From: Candidatus Flexifilum affinis
Lineage (GTDB): Bacteria; Chloroflexota; Anaerolineae; Aggregatilineales; Phototrophicaceae
Assembly (NCBI GenBank): GCA_016713325.1
Contig: JADJPJ010000010.1
Span: 1 to 64,000 of the forward strand
Reading direction: 5' to 3'
Length of the DNA: 64,000 bases
Shown piece after piece: positions 50,103 through 59,153 of this stretch; position 1 is the first letter of the stretch, and each line of letters begins with the position of its first letter. Under the pieces are notes generated by a model. The model was not told the DNA's origin. It was given only the letters and a program-made list of their open reading frames with translations, and did not search any database. Both the position numbers and the translations under genes were made by a program.

Positions 50103-52838
50103 CTAGATCAACCCCAGCTCGCGGGCGCGGGCAACCGCTTCGGTGCGCCGCCGCACCTGCAATTTGTCAAAAATCATTTGGTTGTGCCCCTTCACGGTGC
50201 TCAGGGCGAGAACGAGCCGCTCAGCAATCTCCTGATTCGAGCATCCCTGAGCGATTAATCGGAGGACTTCAAGTTCTCGCTGGCTCAACGAACCGATTGG
50301 AGACTGCTCTGAGCCATGTGATGGGTTATCCGCCTCTGCCCGGCTAACCACTGCGAGCAGCTTCGAACGTATTCTGGCTGAAGCCTGCGCGCAGCCGCTT
50401 CATTAAGCAGTCGAGCCATCGGCAGTCCTTCATCCACAAAATGCGAACGTAACCTTCCGGCTCCGCCAGCGTCAGCGCCCGCTCAAGTGGGTGAAGCGCA
50501 CGCTGGATGTCGCCTTGCGCTTCGTAGGCGAGCGCTTGCAGCACCAAGATTTTGATCGCGCTGCCCATCCTGCCTGCGGCTTCCGCCGCTTGCAGCAAAC
50601 GTTCAAGCAGCTTAACCGCTCCATGAATCGCGTCCGCCGTCCGAACTTGTCGATACTGCGCGATAAATACCCGCGCCAAAGTGACGTGCTCAAACTCATG
50701 CAGATAGCTCAGGTCGTCGTCGATTGAGAGTTCCCGCTCTTTTGCCCAGCGCAGGGCATTGGACAGCCGACCTTGCGCCAACCAAACCCGGGTCTTCAAC
50801 GCCGCGACCGGACGCACATTCGGAACCGGGGTGCGCACGTACCGTCGCTCCGCTTCATCGAGCTGCTCAAGAGCACCTGTCAGATCCCCTTCGATTTCGT
50901 GCAGTCGTGCCCGGGCAAGACACAGGCGGTACTGCCAGTGGGGGGAGGCGGATTGCTCACCCAGCGTTTTGCTTCGCTCCAGGTGTGTTGTGGCGGCGCT
51001 CCAGGTTGTCCTGTTCTCGGTACAGGTCGCTCAGCCGCAAGTGGAGATCTGTCGTCCCCTGCATCGCACCCTCCCCCTGTTCCTCGGCAAGCTGGAGCGA
51101 TTGTTCGTAAGTATGGATTGCCTCGCGCAGGCGTCCCTGCGCCATGCGGATATCGGCGAGGATGTAGGTGCCGCGAATCCCGAATGGGAAATTGCCAGCA
51201 CGCCGCATGTTCGCCATGCCCTCCGCTAAAGTGAGGTGGGCTTCCTCTAGGTCTCCTTGCGCCCAATATGCGACTCCCAAGAGCGCTGCCACAATACCGC
51301 GCTGGAGAAATTCGTCCTCCGGTAAGCGTTCGAGTGCTTGCCGACCAAATTTCACGGTGTTGGCGACATCCCCATGTGCCTGCGCTTGATAAGTCCGGGC
51401 TGCCGCGATGGCTGCGGGAAGTGACTGAAACTGGTGGTCGTCGGCGACAATCATCCCGGTTGAGGACTCCTCATCTCCTGTGCTCACTCCCGACGACTGC
51501 CTGAGCCAACGCTCGGCATTCCCAAGATGCGCCTCAGCCGCTTCCAGTCGCCCCGACTCCAGCAGCGCCCAGCATAATCCGTGTTCAGTACCGGCATGGC
51601 GCGCACGACCTCATCCGGGAGCCGGTTCGCCCAAGCCAACCGTGTGGCGGTCTGGAAACTTCGATCCATGTGAGCCAGGCACGCTCAATCCAGCCGCTGC
51701 TTGTCTGAAATCTTCGGCAGCAAAGGCACGATGAATCGCTTCGTTGATCAACCCGTTTGCGCCATACCATTGACCTGGCACGCCCATGCAGGATCGTGGC
51801 ACTTTGTTCCGGCTTGCTTCGCCTTGAGATGCGCCTGGAGGACATCGGCGAACAGGCCATGATAGCGAAACCAATGACGTTCGTCATCGAGGGGAACAAT
51901 CAGTAAGTTGCTGCGTTCAATCTCCTCGATCATCACTTGACCATGAACGGAAGCGTCGAACATCACTGCATCGCACAGCGAACCGCAGAGGCGGTCGAGA
52001 ATCGACGTATGGAGCAGAAAGGTCTGAACGCTTTCCGACTGTCGCTGTAAGACTTCTTCGACAAGGTAGTCCAGTACAAAACGATGGCTGCCGGTGAAGG
52101 CTTGGATGAACGCACCAGTGTCGGTCCGCCCCCTGCATCGACAGGGCTGCCATCTGTAATCCGGCGATCCACCCTTCGGTACGGGATTCCAGTGCAGCGA
52201 TGTCTTCTGCTGACAGGTTCAGACCCATCATGTGCCTGAGAAACTCGGCTGCTTCCTCAAAGTTGAAGCGCAAGTCGGTGATCCGCAGTTCGTTTAGTTG
52301 GGCGCGAGCGCGTAAACTGGCTAGGGGTAGCTGGGGGTCTTCGCGCGTAGCGATGACAAGGTGCATTTGGGGGGGCAAGTGAGCAAGGAGGAAGGCAAGC
52401 GCGCTGTCTATCTCTCTGCCATTCACAGCGTGATAGTCATCAAGAACGAGAACGAGTTTATGCGGGATGGCAGCGATATCGTTGAGCAGTAGGGTCAATA
52501 AAGAGTCGCGCTGCGGTGCTCGTTCAGATTGGAGCAAGCGCACCGCTGCGTCGCCAACCGGCGGCACCACCGTCCGCAAAGCAGCAACGAGATAAGTGAG
52601 AAAGCGCGTGAAATCACCATCATCTTCGTTCAGCGATAACCAGGCTACACGTTGGTCGCTGCTGGCGATCCACTGGCTCAAAAGGGTCGTCTTTCCGTAA
52701 ACCCGCTGGGGCAGAGATCAAGGTCATTGTCTGATCGAGTCCCTTGTTGAGCTGCTCGTTGAGACGGGAACGATTGACAACGGTGGCACGAGACCGCGGA
52801 ATATGGAGTTTTGTGACGAGCACTGATGTGGATATCAC
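50103..52838 (-). CDS. Large MalT-like LuxR family regulator (frameshifted)
   Basis: About 910 residues. The N-terminus is [20 protein letters not shown], the usual MalT/LAL start. The P-loop is disrupted by one extra A near 52700; without it the text is [55 protein letters not shown] (Walker B), [20 protein letters not shown] and [16 protein letters not shown] follow. TPR-like helices fill 50350-51900. The C-terminal LuxR HTH is [21 protein letters not shown] and [13 protein letters not shown]. Frame changes lie near 52120, 51750, 51480, 51000 and 50350. It is probably an ATP-dependent activator, possibly of the hydrolase genes upstream. Confidence 0.85.
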
Positions 52839-53348
52839 GCAAGTAACCCTCTATCATGACGCTTCATACGCAAAAACGTATGAAATGAAAGGCGTCGTCC
52901 TGTTACTCACATCGCATACATCGACACTTGTCTAGGAAAAAGTACGGCTTGTTGATGCTTCTAGTGCGTTGGAAATATGAACTACCCGTAGACGGGCACT
53001 GTTACGAACGACGGCGTTGAGTCACTTGGTGAAATGGTGTTGGAAGATGATGAGGCAAAGTAAACAGCAGAATCTTTGCGACCTACTTTGCTGACGTCGT
53101 TGTAACCTTGCCGATTTCAAGGTCGGTTCAGTATGCCCTAGACGTGAAAGCTATATTAGTTTGTTAGCGCCCCATGCGCTCGCTGCAAAGTGATAACCTC
53201 TATTTCCATTATAACACTTTCAGAAGTGCTGAGGCATGGAGCAAGCATAGTGGTTTGAAATGATCTATGTCATCTTCAAACGTCTACTAGTCCGTACACC
53301 TCCCAAACTTATTATGATCAGTCTGTAGTTAAGAGGAGGTTGTAACCT
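52839..53348. other. Non-coding stretch between LuxR regulator and RHH gene
   Basis: About 510 bases, more AT-rich than the surroundings, with no long ORF and no match to the other repeats in the window. Frames are short and unrelated to known families. It likely holds the luxR promoter close to 52840 and otherwise only a boundary of acquired DNA. Confidence 0.4.
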
Positions 53349-53625
53349 ACGACTGACCGAACAATCACGCTGCGTTCTGATCTGGTTGAACGGCTGGAAG
53401 CACTTGCCTCACATGAAGGAAAGACGCTCAACGAGGTCATCGAGCAATTCCTCAATCGATATACACTGATCAGGGGTAACCTGTGCAGGCGGTCGCAAAG
53501 GGATGGAAGAGGCAGCTATCGCGTGGTTGGATGAACCTGACGCCTCATCCAACAGCCGTGACCATTTTGAGCGACATCTTCGGGAACAGTGGGATGAGTC
53601 TCAGCACAACAGCGATCCTGATTGA
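53349..53625 (+). CDS. Ribbon-helix-helix (CopG/Arc-like) protein with non-standard start (frameshifted)
   Basis: After GAGGAGG (53333-53339) there is no ATG/GTG/TTG in frame, but from ACG 53349 the text reads TTDRTITLRSDLVERLEALA and SHEGKTLNEVIEQFLNRYTL. This is a clean ribbon-helix-helix domain of about 45 residues. One indel near 53480 leads to MEEAAIAWLDEPDASSNSRD and HFERHLREQWDESQHN, ending at 53625. Such proteins are usually antitoxins or plasmid repressors; no toxin gene is recognisable beside it. The start is either ACG or a mutated ATG. It lies just left of module B. Confidence 0.5.
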
Positions 53626-53732
53626 TGGTTTTTACTCAAATGCTTTCGGATATGTAAGGCGACGTAGGTTCTTCACAAAGAGTTGTCGATTTTCGCGGAC
53701 ATACAGGTTGTACTCGAACTTGATCCACGCAA

Positions 53733-53830
53733 GAAAAAAGCCCTTGAGAGAGTTCTTAGGGGCTTCTCTTCTCTCGGACTCCACAGCTAGGACTCGAACC
53801 TAATCAGTTTTTTGGAGCTATCCTGAGAGC
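53733..53830 (-). other. tRNA 3'-end-like fragment plus terminator (possible attachment site)
   Basis: On the minus strand, TTAGGTTCGAGTCCTAG forms a proper tRNA T-arm (5-bp stem, TTCGAGT loop) followed by CTGTGGA and GTCC, as at a tRNA 3' end. No D-arm, anticodon arm or 5' acceptor half is visible. About 20 bases downstream, AAGCCC...GGGCTTTTTT forms a terminator. This pattern is typical of an integration scar in a tRNA gene. Confidence 0.45.
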
Positions 53831-53856
53831 AACCAAACTGATGTGGAGCATGATGT

Positions 53857-55695
53857 TCATTTCGCCAGCGGCGCTGAAATGGCACGCGTTGCCATGGCAG
53901 AACGGATCAAACCGCTCATCCTCGTCAGCAGTACCTCGGTTAGCTCATCGGTTTTCGCAGCTACGTCCTCGCCAGCGGCTGCACGGGGGCGCTGCATCAT
54001 GTCCAGTGCCCGGGTGCCGTTGATAGCGTAGTTCTGTCCTGCAACCCTGTACTGCCAGCGATAGTGGCCGAACGTCCTTTCACACGACACGATGTGGTTC
54101 CCCCGCCCCATCAGCTGCTGCGCGACGCCGATCAGCGCTGGATAGCGCTTGCCGGTCTCGTCCTCGATGAATCTGCCTCGCGTGTTCAGCCCAATCCGCT
54201 TTGCCATCCCAGGTGGAGGGAGCATCCGCTCGTAGTTGCTCCAGTTGAGCGGCGTGGTGATGAAGCACGGCTCAGCGACGACACCTTCCGCGCGGTGGTA
54301 GTTGTAAATCGACCGTGTGGACACACCGAGTCGATGCGCCAGCCATGCCTGCGGATACTGCCCCGGTCGGCGGCGGATGAACTCCCGCTCCAATGCCTGG
54401 CGGTACGACTTCGGACTGCGCAGCTCGTCCAGTTCGACAGGATCACCGGCAGTCGGCTGTACGCCCAACCAAGTACGCAGCTCTTCGACGGATGGCATGC
54501 GGTACCGCACGGCCGGCCGATGAGCGGGATTATGACTTCGTGTTGGTTCCTGCTGAGGAACAAAGCATCTTTTTGCTTTGTTTTCTGGTCCTTGAATCGG
54601 TTGAGAACCAGACGGGTGTGCTGAAAAGGCCGCTGCGCTGCCATCAATGCTCAGGTGCAGCGCCTTGCGCAGCGAGTAGTCGCCGACGATGCCCTTCAAC
54701 AGCTCCAGCGCCTCCTGACGCGTGAAGGTGCTATCCGCTTTCACACCGAGCATTCTCAGCCCTTCGTAGACGCGCAGGAATGCCGCACCGTCGGGCCTCT
54801 GAAGGAGCGCCTCACGGATGCTGTTGTCGAGTGGTTGGTTGGCGTCGTCGGCGTCCGGCGGCTTGGGGCGCTCTCGCCGCGGTGGACGACGGTAGGCGCT
54901 GGCGATGGTGCACTCAGCTTCGCCCAGTCGCCGGTCCAGCGTCTCGCAGGCAGCGCCGGACCTAGCAGGTTGTTCGGCGTGGGCCTGCGCCAGGCAGCGC
55001 AGTGTCCAGTCCTGGCTGACCCCCTTGTCGCGCAGTTGGCAGGCGATTCGAAACAGCGTGTTGTTCCGCTGACCGGTGCGCGCCGCTTCCCGCCGGTACT
55101 GCTGAACCACCGCCGCTTCATTGATCTCGTGAGCGTGCGCGAGGCTTTTGTCCCCCGAGGATGGGTCGAGGTCGTCCGTCGCGCCCAGGAAGTCGAGGAC
55201 TGCTGCCAGCAGCTCGGGCATGATGGCCAGAACCGGCGCGTCATGTACTGCCGTCCAGCAGCGCCCACCGATGACCGATTCAGGACCGACGACGTAGCCG
55301 CCTTCGCCCTTCATGTCGCCGCCATGAAACCTGCGCGACACGACCGGAAAGTCGACGTGGAAGTACAGGTGCGGTGTGCCGCGCATACCGGAGCGGACGG
55401 TCAAGGTCGCCGCGAGGTCGGGGAATCGCCGGCGGAACTGCGCGGCGACGGTTTCGTCGTCAAAGTCCAGCACGACGAGCTGCGATAGCCTGCCACAGAC
55501 GATCCCGTATGCGCTGTGTTTTCCGCTCTCGAACCACTGCCGCAATTCAACGGCCGACGGCATCCGCTCACGATAACGCGACCAGGCAGTGGCAGGCGTC
55601 TTCCCCCGTGCCGGGTCGTCACCGCCGATCAGCGGGATCACCGACCAGCCGCGCTCGAAGCACTGCAATGCAGCCGTGTGCACCGGGTGCGTCAT
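53857..55695 (-). CDS. Prim-Pol domain replication protein, copy B (intact)
   Basis: Intact 612-residue protein. The N-terminal bifunctional primase-polymerase domain covers residues 1-180. It includes WSVIPLIGGDDPARGKTPA, the metal-binding LDFDDE at 76-81, and RGTPHLYFHV with the catalytic His near 109. A central helical part (RREAARTGQRNNTLFRIACQ; DKGVSQDWTLRCLAQAHAEQ) resembles primase C-terminal segments. A C-terminal HTH reads WLAHRLGVSTRSIYNYHRAE near residue 465. Such proteins initiate replication of plasmids and integrative elements. Together with ParA/ParB it indicates a plasmid-derived unit. Copy A at 36990-38627 is a truncated relative. Confidence 0.85.
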   Translation of the reverse strand: MTHPVHTAALQCFERGWSVIPLIGGDDPARGKTPATAWSRYRERMPSAVELRQWFESGKHSAYGIVCGRLSQLVVLDFDDETVAAQFRRRFPDLAATLTVRSGMRGTPHLYFHVDFPVVSRRFHGGDMKGEGGYVVGPESVIGGRCWTAVHDAPVLAIMPELLAAVLDFLGATDDLDPSSGDKSLAHAHEINEAAVVQQYRREAARTGQRNNTLFRIACQLRDKGVSQDWTLRCLAQAHAEQPARSGAACETLDRRLGEAECTIASAYRRPPRRERPKPPDADDANQPLDNSIREALLQRPDGAAFLRVYEGLRMLGVKADSTFTRQEALELLKGIVGDYSLRKALHLSIDGSAAAFSAHPSGSQPIQGPENKAKRCFVPQQEPTRSHNPAHRPAVRYRMPSVEELRTWLGVQPTAGDPVELDELRSPKSYRQALEREFIRRRPGQYPQAWLAHRLGVSTRSIYNYHRAEGVVAEPCFITTPLNWSNYERMLPPPGMAKRIGLNTRGRFIEDETGKRYPALIGVAQQLMGRGNHIVSCERTFGHYRWQYRVAGQNYAINGTRALDMMQRPRAAAGEDVAAKTDELTEVLLTRMSGLIRSAMATRAISAPLAK

Positions 55696-55862
55696 GAGCG
55701 CACCGGATGCGGGGGCATGATGGCAGAATTGCGACCGGCAGCAAGGCGCAGTGCACCGACCGTCGCGTCAGATGTGAACGCGCGGGAAACCACAACCCCT
55801 CCAGGCAGCACGAAACTGAAGTCAGGCCAGTTGAGCGAGACGAAAAGGGTCTATGCAGTTGC

Positions 55863-55925
55863 AGGCGGGAGGGGGCTGTGGTACAGTGTGAGGGTCCAGT
55901 TCACTCTATACCACAGCCCGCCGCC
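55863..55925. repeat. Conserved palindrome between parB and prim-pol, copy B
   Basis: GGGGGCTGTGGTA and TACCACAGCCCGCC flank a 24-26-base loop, matching the copy-A palindrome at 38788-38850. Both lie about 170-190 bases upstream of prim-pol. They are candidates for origin, iteron-like or partition-site function. Confidence 0.5.
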
Positions 55926-56064
55926 CATCTGCGTGTCATGCAGTGGGCTTTTTCTTTGCCTGTGGTGGTGGTCGGATCCACGTGTTCATCGCATATATCC
56001 CAAAAAGGTTCGCCCGGGCGAACCATTTCCTATTCCTCGGTCAGGTAACGCTCTGTCTCTACAA

Positions 56065-57230
56065 TCAGTTTGCGTAGGGCGTGCAGGCGCGCACGGGCGA
56101 GATTGGATCACCTTCCTGTCGGATAAGCGCTCGAGCGAGTTCCTGCGGAGAGGTAGCATTGACCTTCTGACTCACCTTGGCCATCTTGAGCGCCGTAGCC
56201 GATAGTGGCTCGGCTGTGTCATCCCCGTCGTCCGAGTGTCCGCCTTCACACAGGTCTTTCACCTGCTTGCTGGTCAGGTTGAAATCGATAATCTGGCGCA
56301 CAATCTCGGCGTGATATTCAGGAGGTATGTTGATGACATATCGCAAGCGCTTCTCCTCGATAGCATGACGGTCCGCGAGTTCAAGCGCTTCATCGGACAA
56401 TCTCAGCACCGCCTTGATGGCGCTGAAATGGCTCTCCCGATCCCACCCATGGCCGAGAGAATGACGTCGGTGTACTCGCGGCGGCTCCGCAGGTCCAGAT
56501 CCAGCGCCTGCCGGTAGAAGTCGTTGCCGACTGCGTAGGCGGGGATCTCGTAGCCATGCACCGTCAGCAGCAGCAGCGCCGCCTGACGCGCCATCGCGAC
56601 CGCCGTCAGTCCGGCTCGCGCGGTGTTCTCTTTGGCCTGCCGGAAGATCGAGGACTGGTTCGCCGGGATGAGGATGCAGGGGATCATGCCGTCGCCGCTG
56701 TACTGCGGGATGAAGTCCCGCAGCAGCCACGTCGCCCAGTAACGCCGCTCGCCCGTCTCGATGCGGAACAGCGGCGTCACACCCTGAGAGACATCCACGA
56801 CGGTCAGAGGGTTGACCTGCCCATCATCGCGGATCGTCACCGCCAGGTTGACCAGGTCGCGCAACAACTCTTCTTCGGGGGACAGCTTGACGTCTGCCTC
56901 ATCTTCACGTTCATCGTCAGGGCTGGGCAGGAGTTCGAGGACGCTGCTGAAAGGTCGGCCCCGCTGCCTCGCCGCCACCTGGACGAGCTGCACCAACTCG
57001 CGCAGCGATTGAGTCGGTGTCAGACGGCTGTTGTGGAACGCCGCGTGGATGCTCTCGGGTAGCACGCGGCGCGGCTGCACCGGGTCCGGTCGGACCAGCT
57101 CCAGCAGGATGCGCTCGACCCGCAGCCGGGTGTCCGGCGCGGACTGCTGCAGCTCGCCGAGGAGGTCGCCGCTGACGGAGGCGAGCAGGTCGTCGATGCG
57201 GCTGGTATCGTGGGCTTTGCCGGCCATCAC
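56065..57230 (-). CDS. ParB-like partition protein, copy B (one frameshift)
   Basis: About 388 residues. Residues 1-260 (IDDLLASVSGDLLGELQQSA, VNPLTVVDVSQGVTPLFRIE, GERRYWATWLLRDFIPQ, KENTARAGLTAVAMARQA) are in frame from 57230. One indel near 56430-56440 (GGGATCGGGAGAG) leads into RESHFSAIKAVLRLSDEALE, EKRLRYVINIPPEYHAEIVR and QIIDFNLTSKQVKDLCEGG. The C-terminal tail ends TPYAN at 56065. The middle part resembles the ParB HTH (KAVLRLSDEALELADRHAIE). It starts within the parA stop codon (GTGATG). Copy A carries the same gene but with an additional premature stop. Confidence 0.82.
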
Positions 57231-58054
57231 GCCTTCTCCTGCGTCTTCAGGTAGCGCACCAGCGAGGTGACGACCTGAGCATAGGCTCGGCTGGCCGAGG
57301 CGCGTGGGCTGTAGGCGAAGAGGCTCTGGTGGGCACGATGGGCATAGGAGACCGCTTCATTGCTGGGGATGACGCCGAGCAGCAGCCGTCCGAGGAGAGA
57401 ATGCGACTTCAGTTCACTCAGGAGGTGCTGATGTCCTCTGATGCGGCCGTCCATCTTGGTGACCAGGATGCCGCTGATGCGCAGGTCGGGATGACGCCAG
57501 CCTTCTCGGACAGCGTTGATGCGCTCCATCACGCTGGTCAGCCCAACGGTCTCCAGGTAGCGCGGCTCGATGGGCACGATGGCGTCGGTGGCGGCCAGCA
57601 GCGCCATCTCGGTCAGAAGCGAGAAGGAAGGGCGGGTGTCGATGACCACCGCGGCGTAGTGCGGCGCGACGGCCTTCAGCGGGTCGGCGAGGCGGTATGG
57701 CGCACCGGCCACTGCCATCAGCTCCCGCTCGGCGCCTTCGAGCATCGGAGAGGCGGGCAGGACGTGCAGGTCCTCATCCCAGTCGCTCCGGACGATGCAG
57801 TCCAGCAGCGTCTGCGGCGCGTCCTGACGGTCTGCGGAGAGGACGGCATAGAGACTGTCCTCCGCGCCGTAGTCCTTGCGTCCGGTGGTGACGAGCGAGG
57901 CGTGGCCCTGCGAATCGGTGTCGATGAGCAGGACGCGCGAGTTGGTGGCTCCGGCTCGGCGGAGCATGCCGACCAGACCGATGGCGATGTTGGTGGCGGA
58001 AGTCGATTTTCCGACCCCGCCCTTGTGATTCGTGAAAACGAAGACATGAGACAT
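57227..58054 (-). CDS. parA: ParA family ATPase, copy B
   Basis: Intact 275-residue partition ATPase, identical to copy A except His3 and Thr37. It has the same deviant Walker A (HKGGVGKST at 10-18), Walker A' (LLIDTDSQGH) and Walker B (AVVIDTRPS). The C-terminal stop is GCGTGATGG, overlapping parB. The preceding 60 bases, with the CCTCCCAGGAGG element, are the same as in copy A apart from a few substitutions. Two nearly identical ParA proteins in one chromosome would be expected to cross-interact. Confidence 0.93.
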   Translation of the reverse strand: MSHVFVFTNHKGGVGKSTSATNIAIGLVGMLRRAGATNSRVLLIDTDSQGHASLVTTGRKDYGAEDSLYAVLSADRQDAPQTLLDCIVRSDWDEDLHVLPASPMLEGAERELMAVAGAPYRLADPLKAVAPHYAAVVIDTRPSFSLLTEMALLAATDAIVPIEPRYLETVGLTSVMERINAVREGWRHPDLRISGILVTKMDGRIRGHQHLLSELKSHSLLGRLLLGVIPSNEAVSYAHRAHQSLFAYSPRASASRAYAQVVTSLVRYLKTQEKA

Positions 58055-58332
58055 GACCGAACCTCCCAGGAGGCAAACCCGAATAATGGTTTTGCGCTGC
58101 AGTGCCGCTGTGAGCAGGAGACTCGTGGCGGAGCGGGTATACTCCGGGCAGGAGACACGCTGCCTTGACAGCGAGACTTCAGGTGGGCAGGGGAGGGGTC
58201 AGACTCGCCTGCTCACCGCAAAGCGCAGGGTTCGGTCAAGAGGAGTTCGAGGGCGGCCCGCTGAGGAAAGCGGGCTACCTCGATGAAGTGCATGAAGGTG
58301 AGGACTTCGAGGGAGAGTGGTTCGTTTCCGAT

Positions 58333-58422
58333 CCTTCCGGGGTCACTGCTCGCTCAGACAGCGCTGACGAACCACTCATCAGCGCTGTTTTCTTGCGTGG
58401 GCTGGTTCGAATCCTGGTGGGA
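58333..58422. repeat. 90-bp module-end repeat, right end of copy B
   Basis: Third copy of the repeat at 20710 and 41251. The hairpin arms are slightly weaker (GACAGCGCTGACGAACC...CATCAGCGCTGTTT). It again finishes with GGTTCGAATCC and TGGGA, after which similarity to copy A ends. Confidence 0.75.
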
Positions 58423-58752
58423 TATCTGCTGGCCATTGGCTGATTCTCGATACTTCCAGCTCACTGTTGATTTCTTCACTCAGGTTGGTCGCGTTGCGCG
58501 GCTCGTACAGGCAGTAGAAGTCGGCGTCTTTGGGCCGCCTGAATGCATGTGTCGCTCGACGCGGCTGGGGTCTCCGCCGAATTCGCGCTCGTACTGTTCC
58601 CGGTGGTCGAACCAGACGTCGCTGACGTACTTGAGGAACAGCATCACCAGGATGTAGTTCTTGTACTCAGAGGGGTCAATTGTGCCCCGGAAGGTGTCGC
58701 ACGCCTTCCAAATGATGGCGTTGATTTCGTCCTGGTTGGTGGTAAGGGTCAT
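58423..58752 (-). pseudogene. hsdM: Type I restriction methyltransferase HsdM, N-terminal fragment
   Basis: The 110-residue remnant reads NQDEINAIIWKACDTFRGTI, DPSEYKNYILVMLFLKYVSD and VWFDHREQYEREFGGDPSRV. This is the helical N-terminal domain (HsdM_N) of type I DNA methyltransferases. A frame change near 58535 continues FYCLYEPRNATNLSEEINSE. It ends exactly where the 90-bp repeat of module B begins. The catalytic SAM-binding domain (NPPY) and the specificity subunit are absent in the window. The gene was probably cut by integration of the module or by a deletion at its end. Confidence 0.75.
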
Positions 58753-59153
58753 GTGTTAGCGATTTCTGGATATGGGCTGCTTGCCGAATGTGGGATTATA
58801 GCGCATGTGGCGATTGACGCTATCTATGGAGGCCCGACAGACTGCTGCTACGGCCACAGATCATGATGAATGACACTACTCGCGTATATTAGGTGAAACT
58901 ACGATTAGTTGGGGAAATGTCCGCCAAGGATCGGTCTGTCTCGGCGGTTGGCGGGGTGCAATGAGTCATGGAGGGGCTGCAAAGCCACACGACATCGTGG
59001 AAACGTATTGCAGTCCAGGGGACTGCCGGAGGCGCCGACGACGTGCTTTCGGCAGCTTTGTTTTGTAGGGATGGGGCTACGCGAGTAGACAAACCAGAAA
59101 ACGCGGGGATAAGCTGACTGCCTGCCAGCAGCGGCGCCCATGGGAAGAGAATT
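58753..59153. other. Non-coding stretch between hsdM fragment and TIR gene
   Basis: About 400 bases with only short frames and no recognisable protein text on either strand. The left part contains the upstream region of hsdM; the right part should contain the promoter of the TIR gene, but no strong consensus is visible. GGGAAGAGAATT lies before ATG 59154 as a ribosome site. Confidence 0.4.

Larger units (their letters stand above)
54060..58422. repeat. Module copy B: ParA/ParB/Prim-Pol plasmid-like unit
   Basis: About 4.36 kb near-identical in layout to 36990-41340, including intergenic palindrome, leader and right-end repeat. Here the prim-pol gene continues leftward to 53857 beyond the region shared with copy A. 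The right boundary of the similarity falls at 58422, next to a truncated hsdM. Confidence 0.8.
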
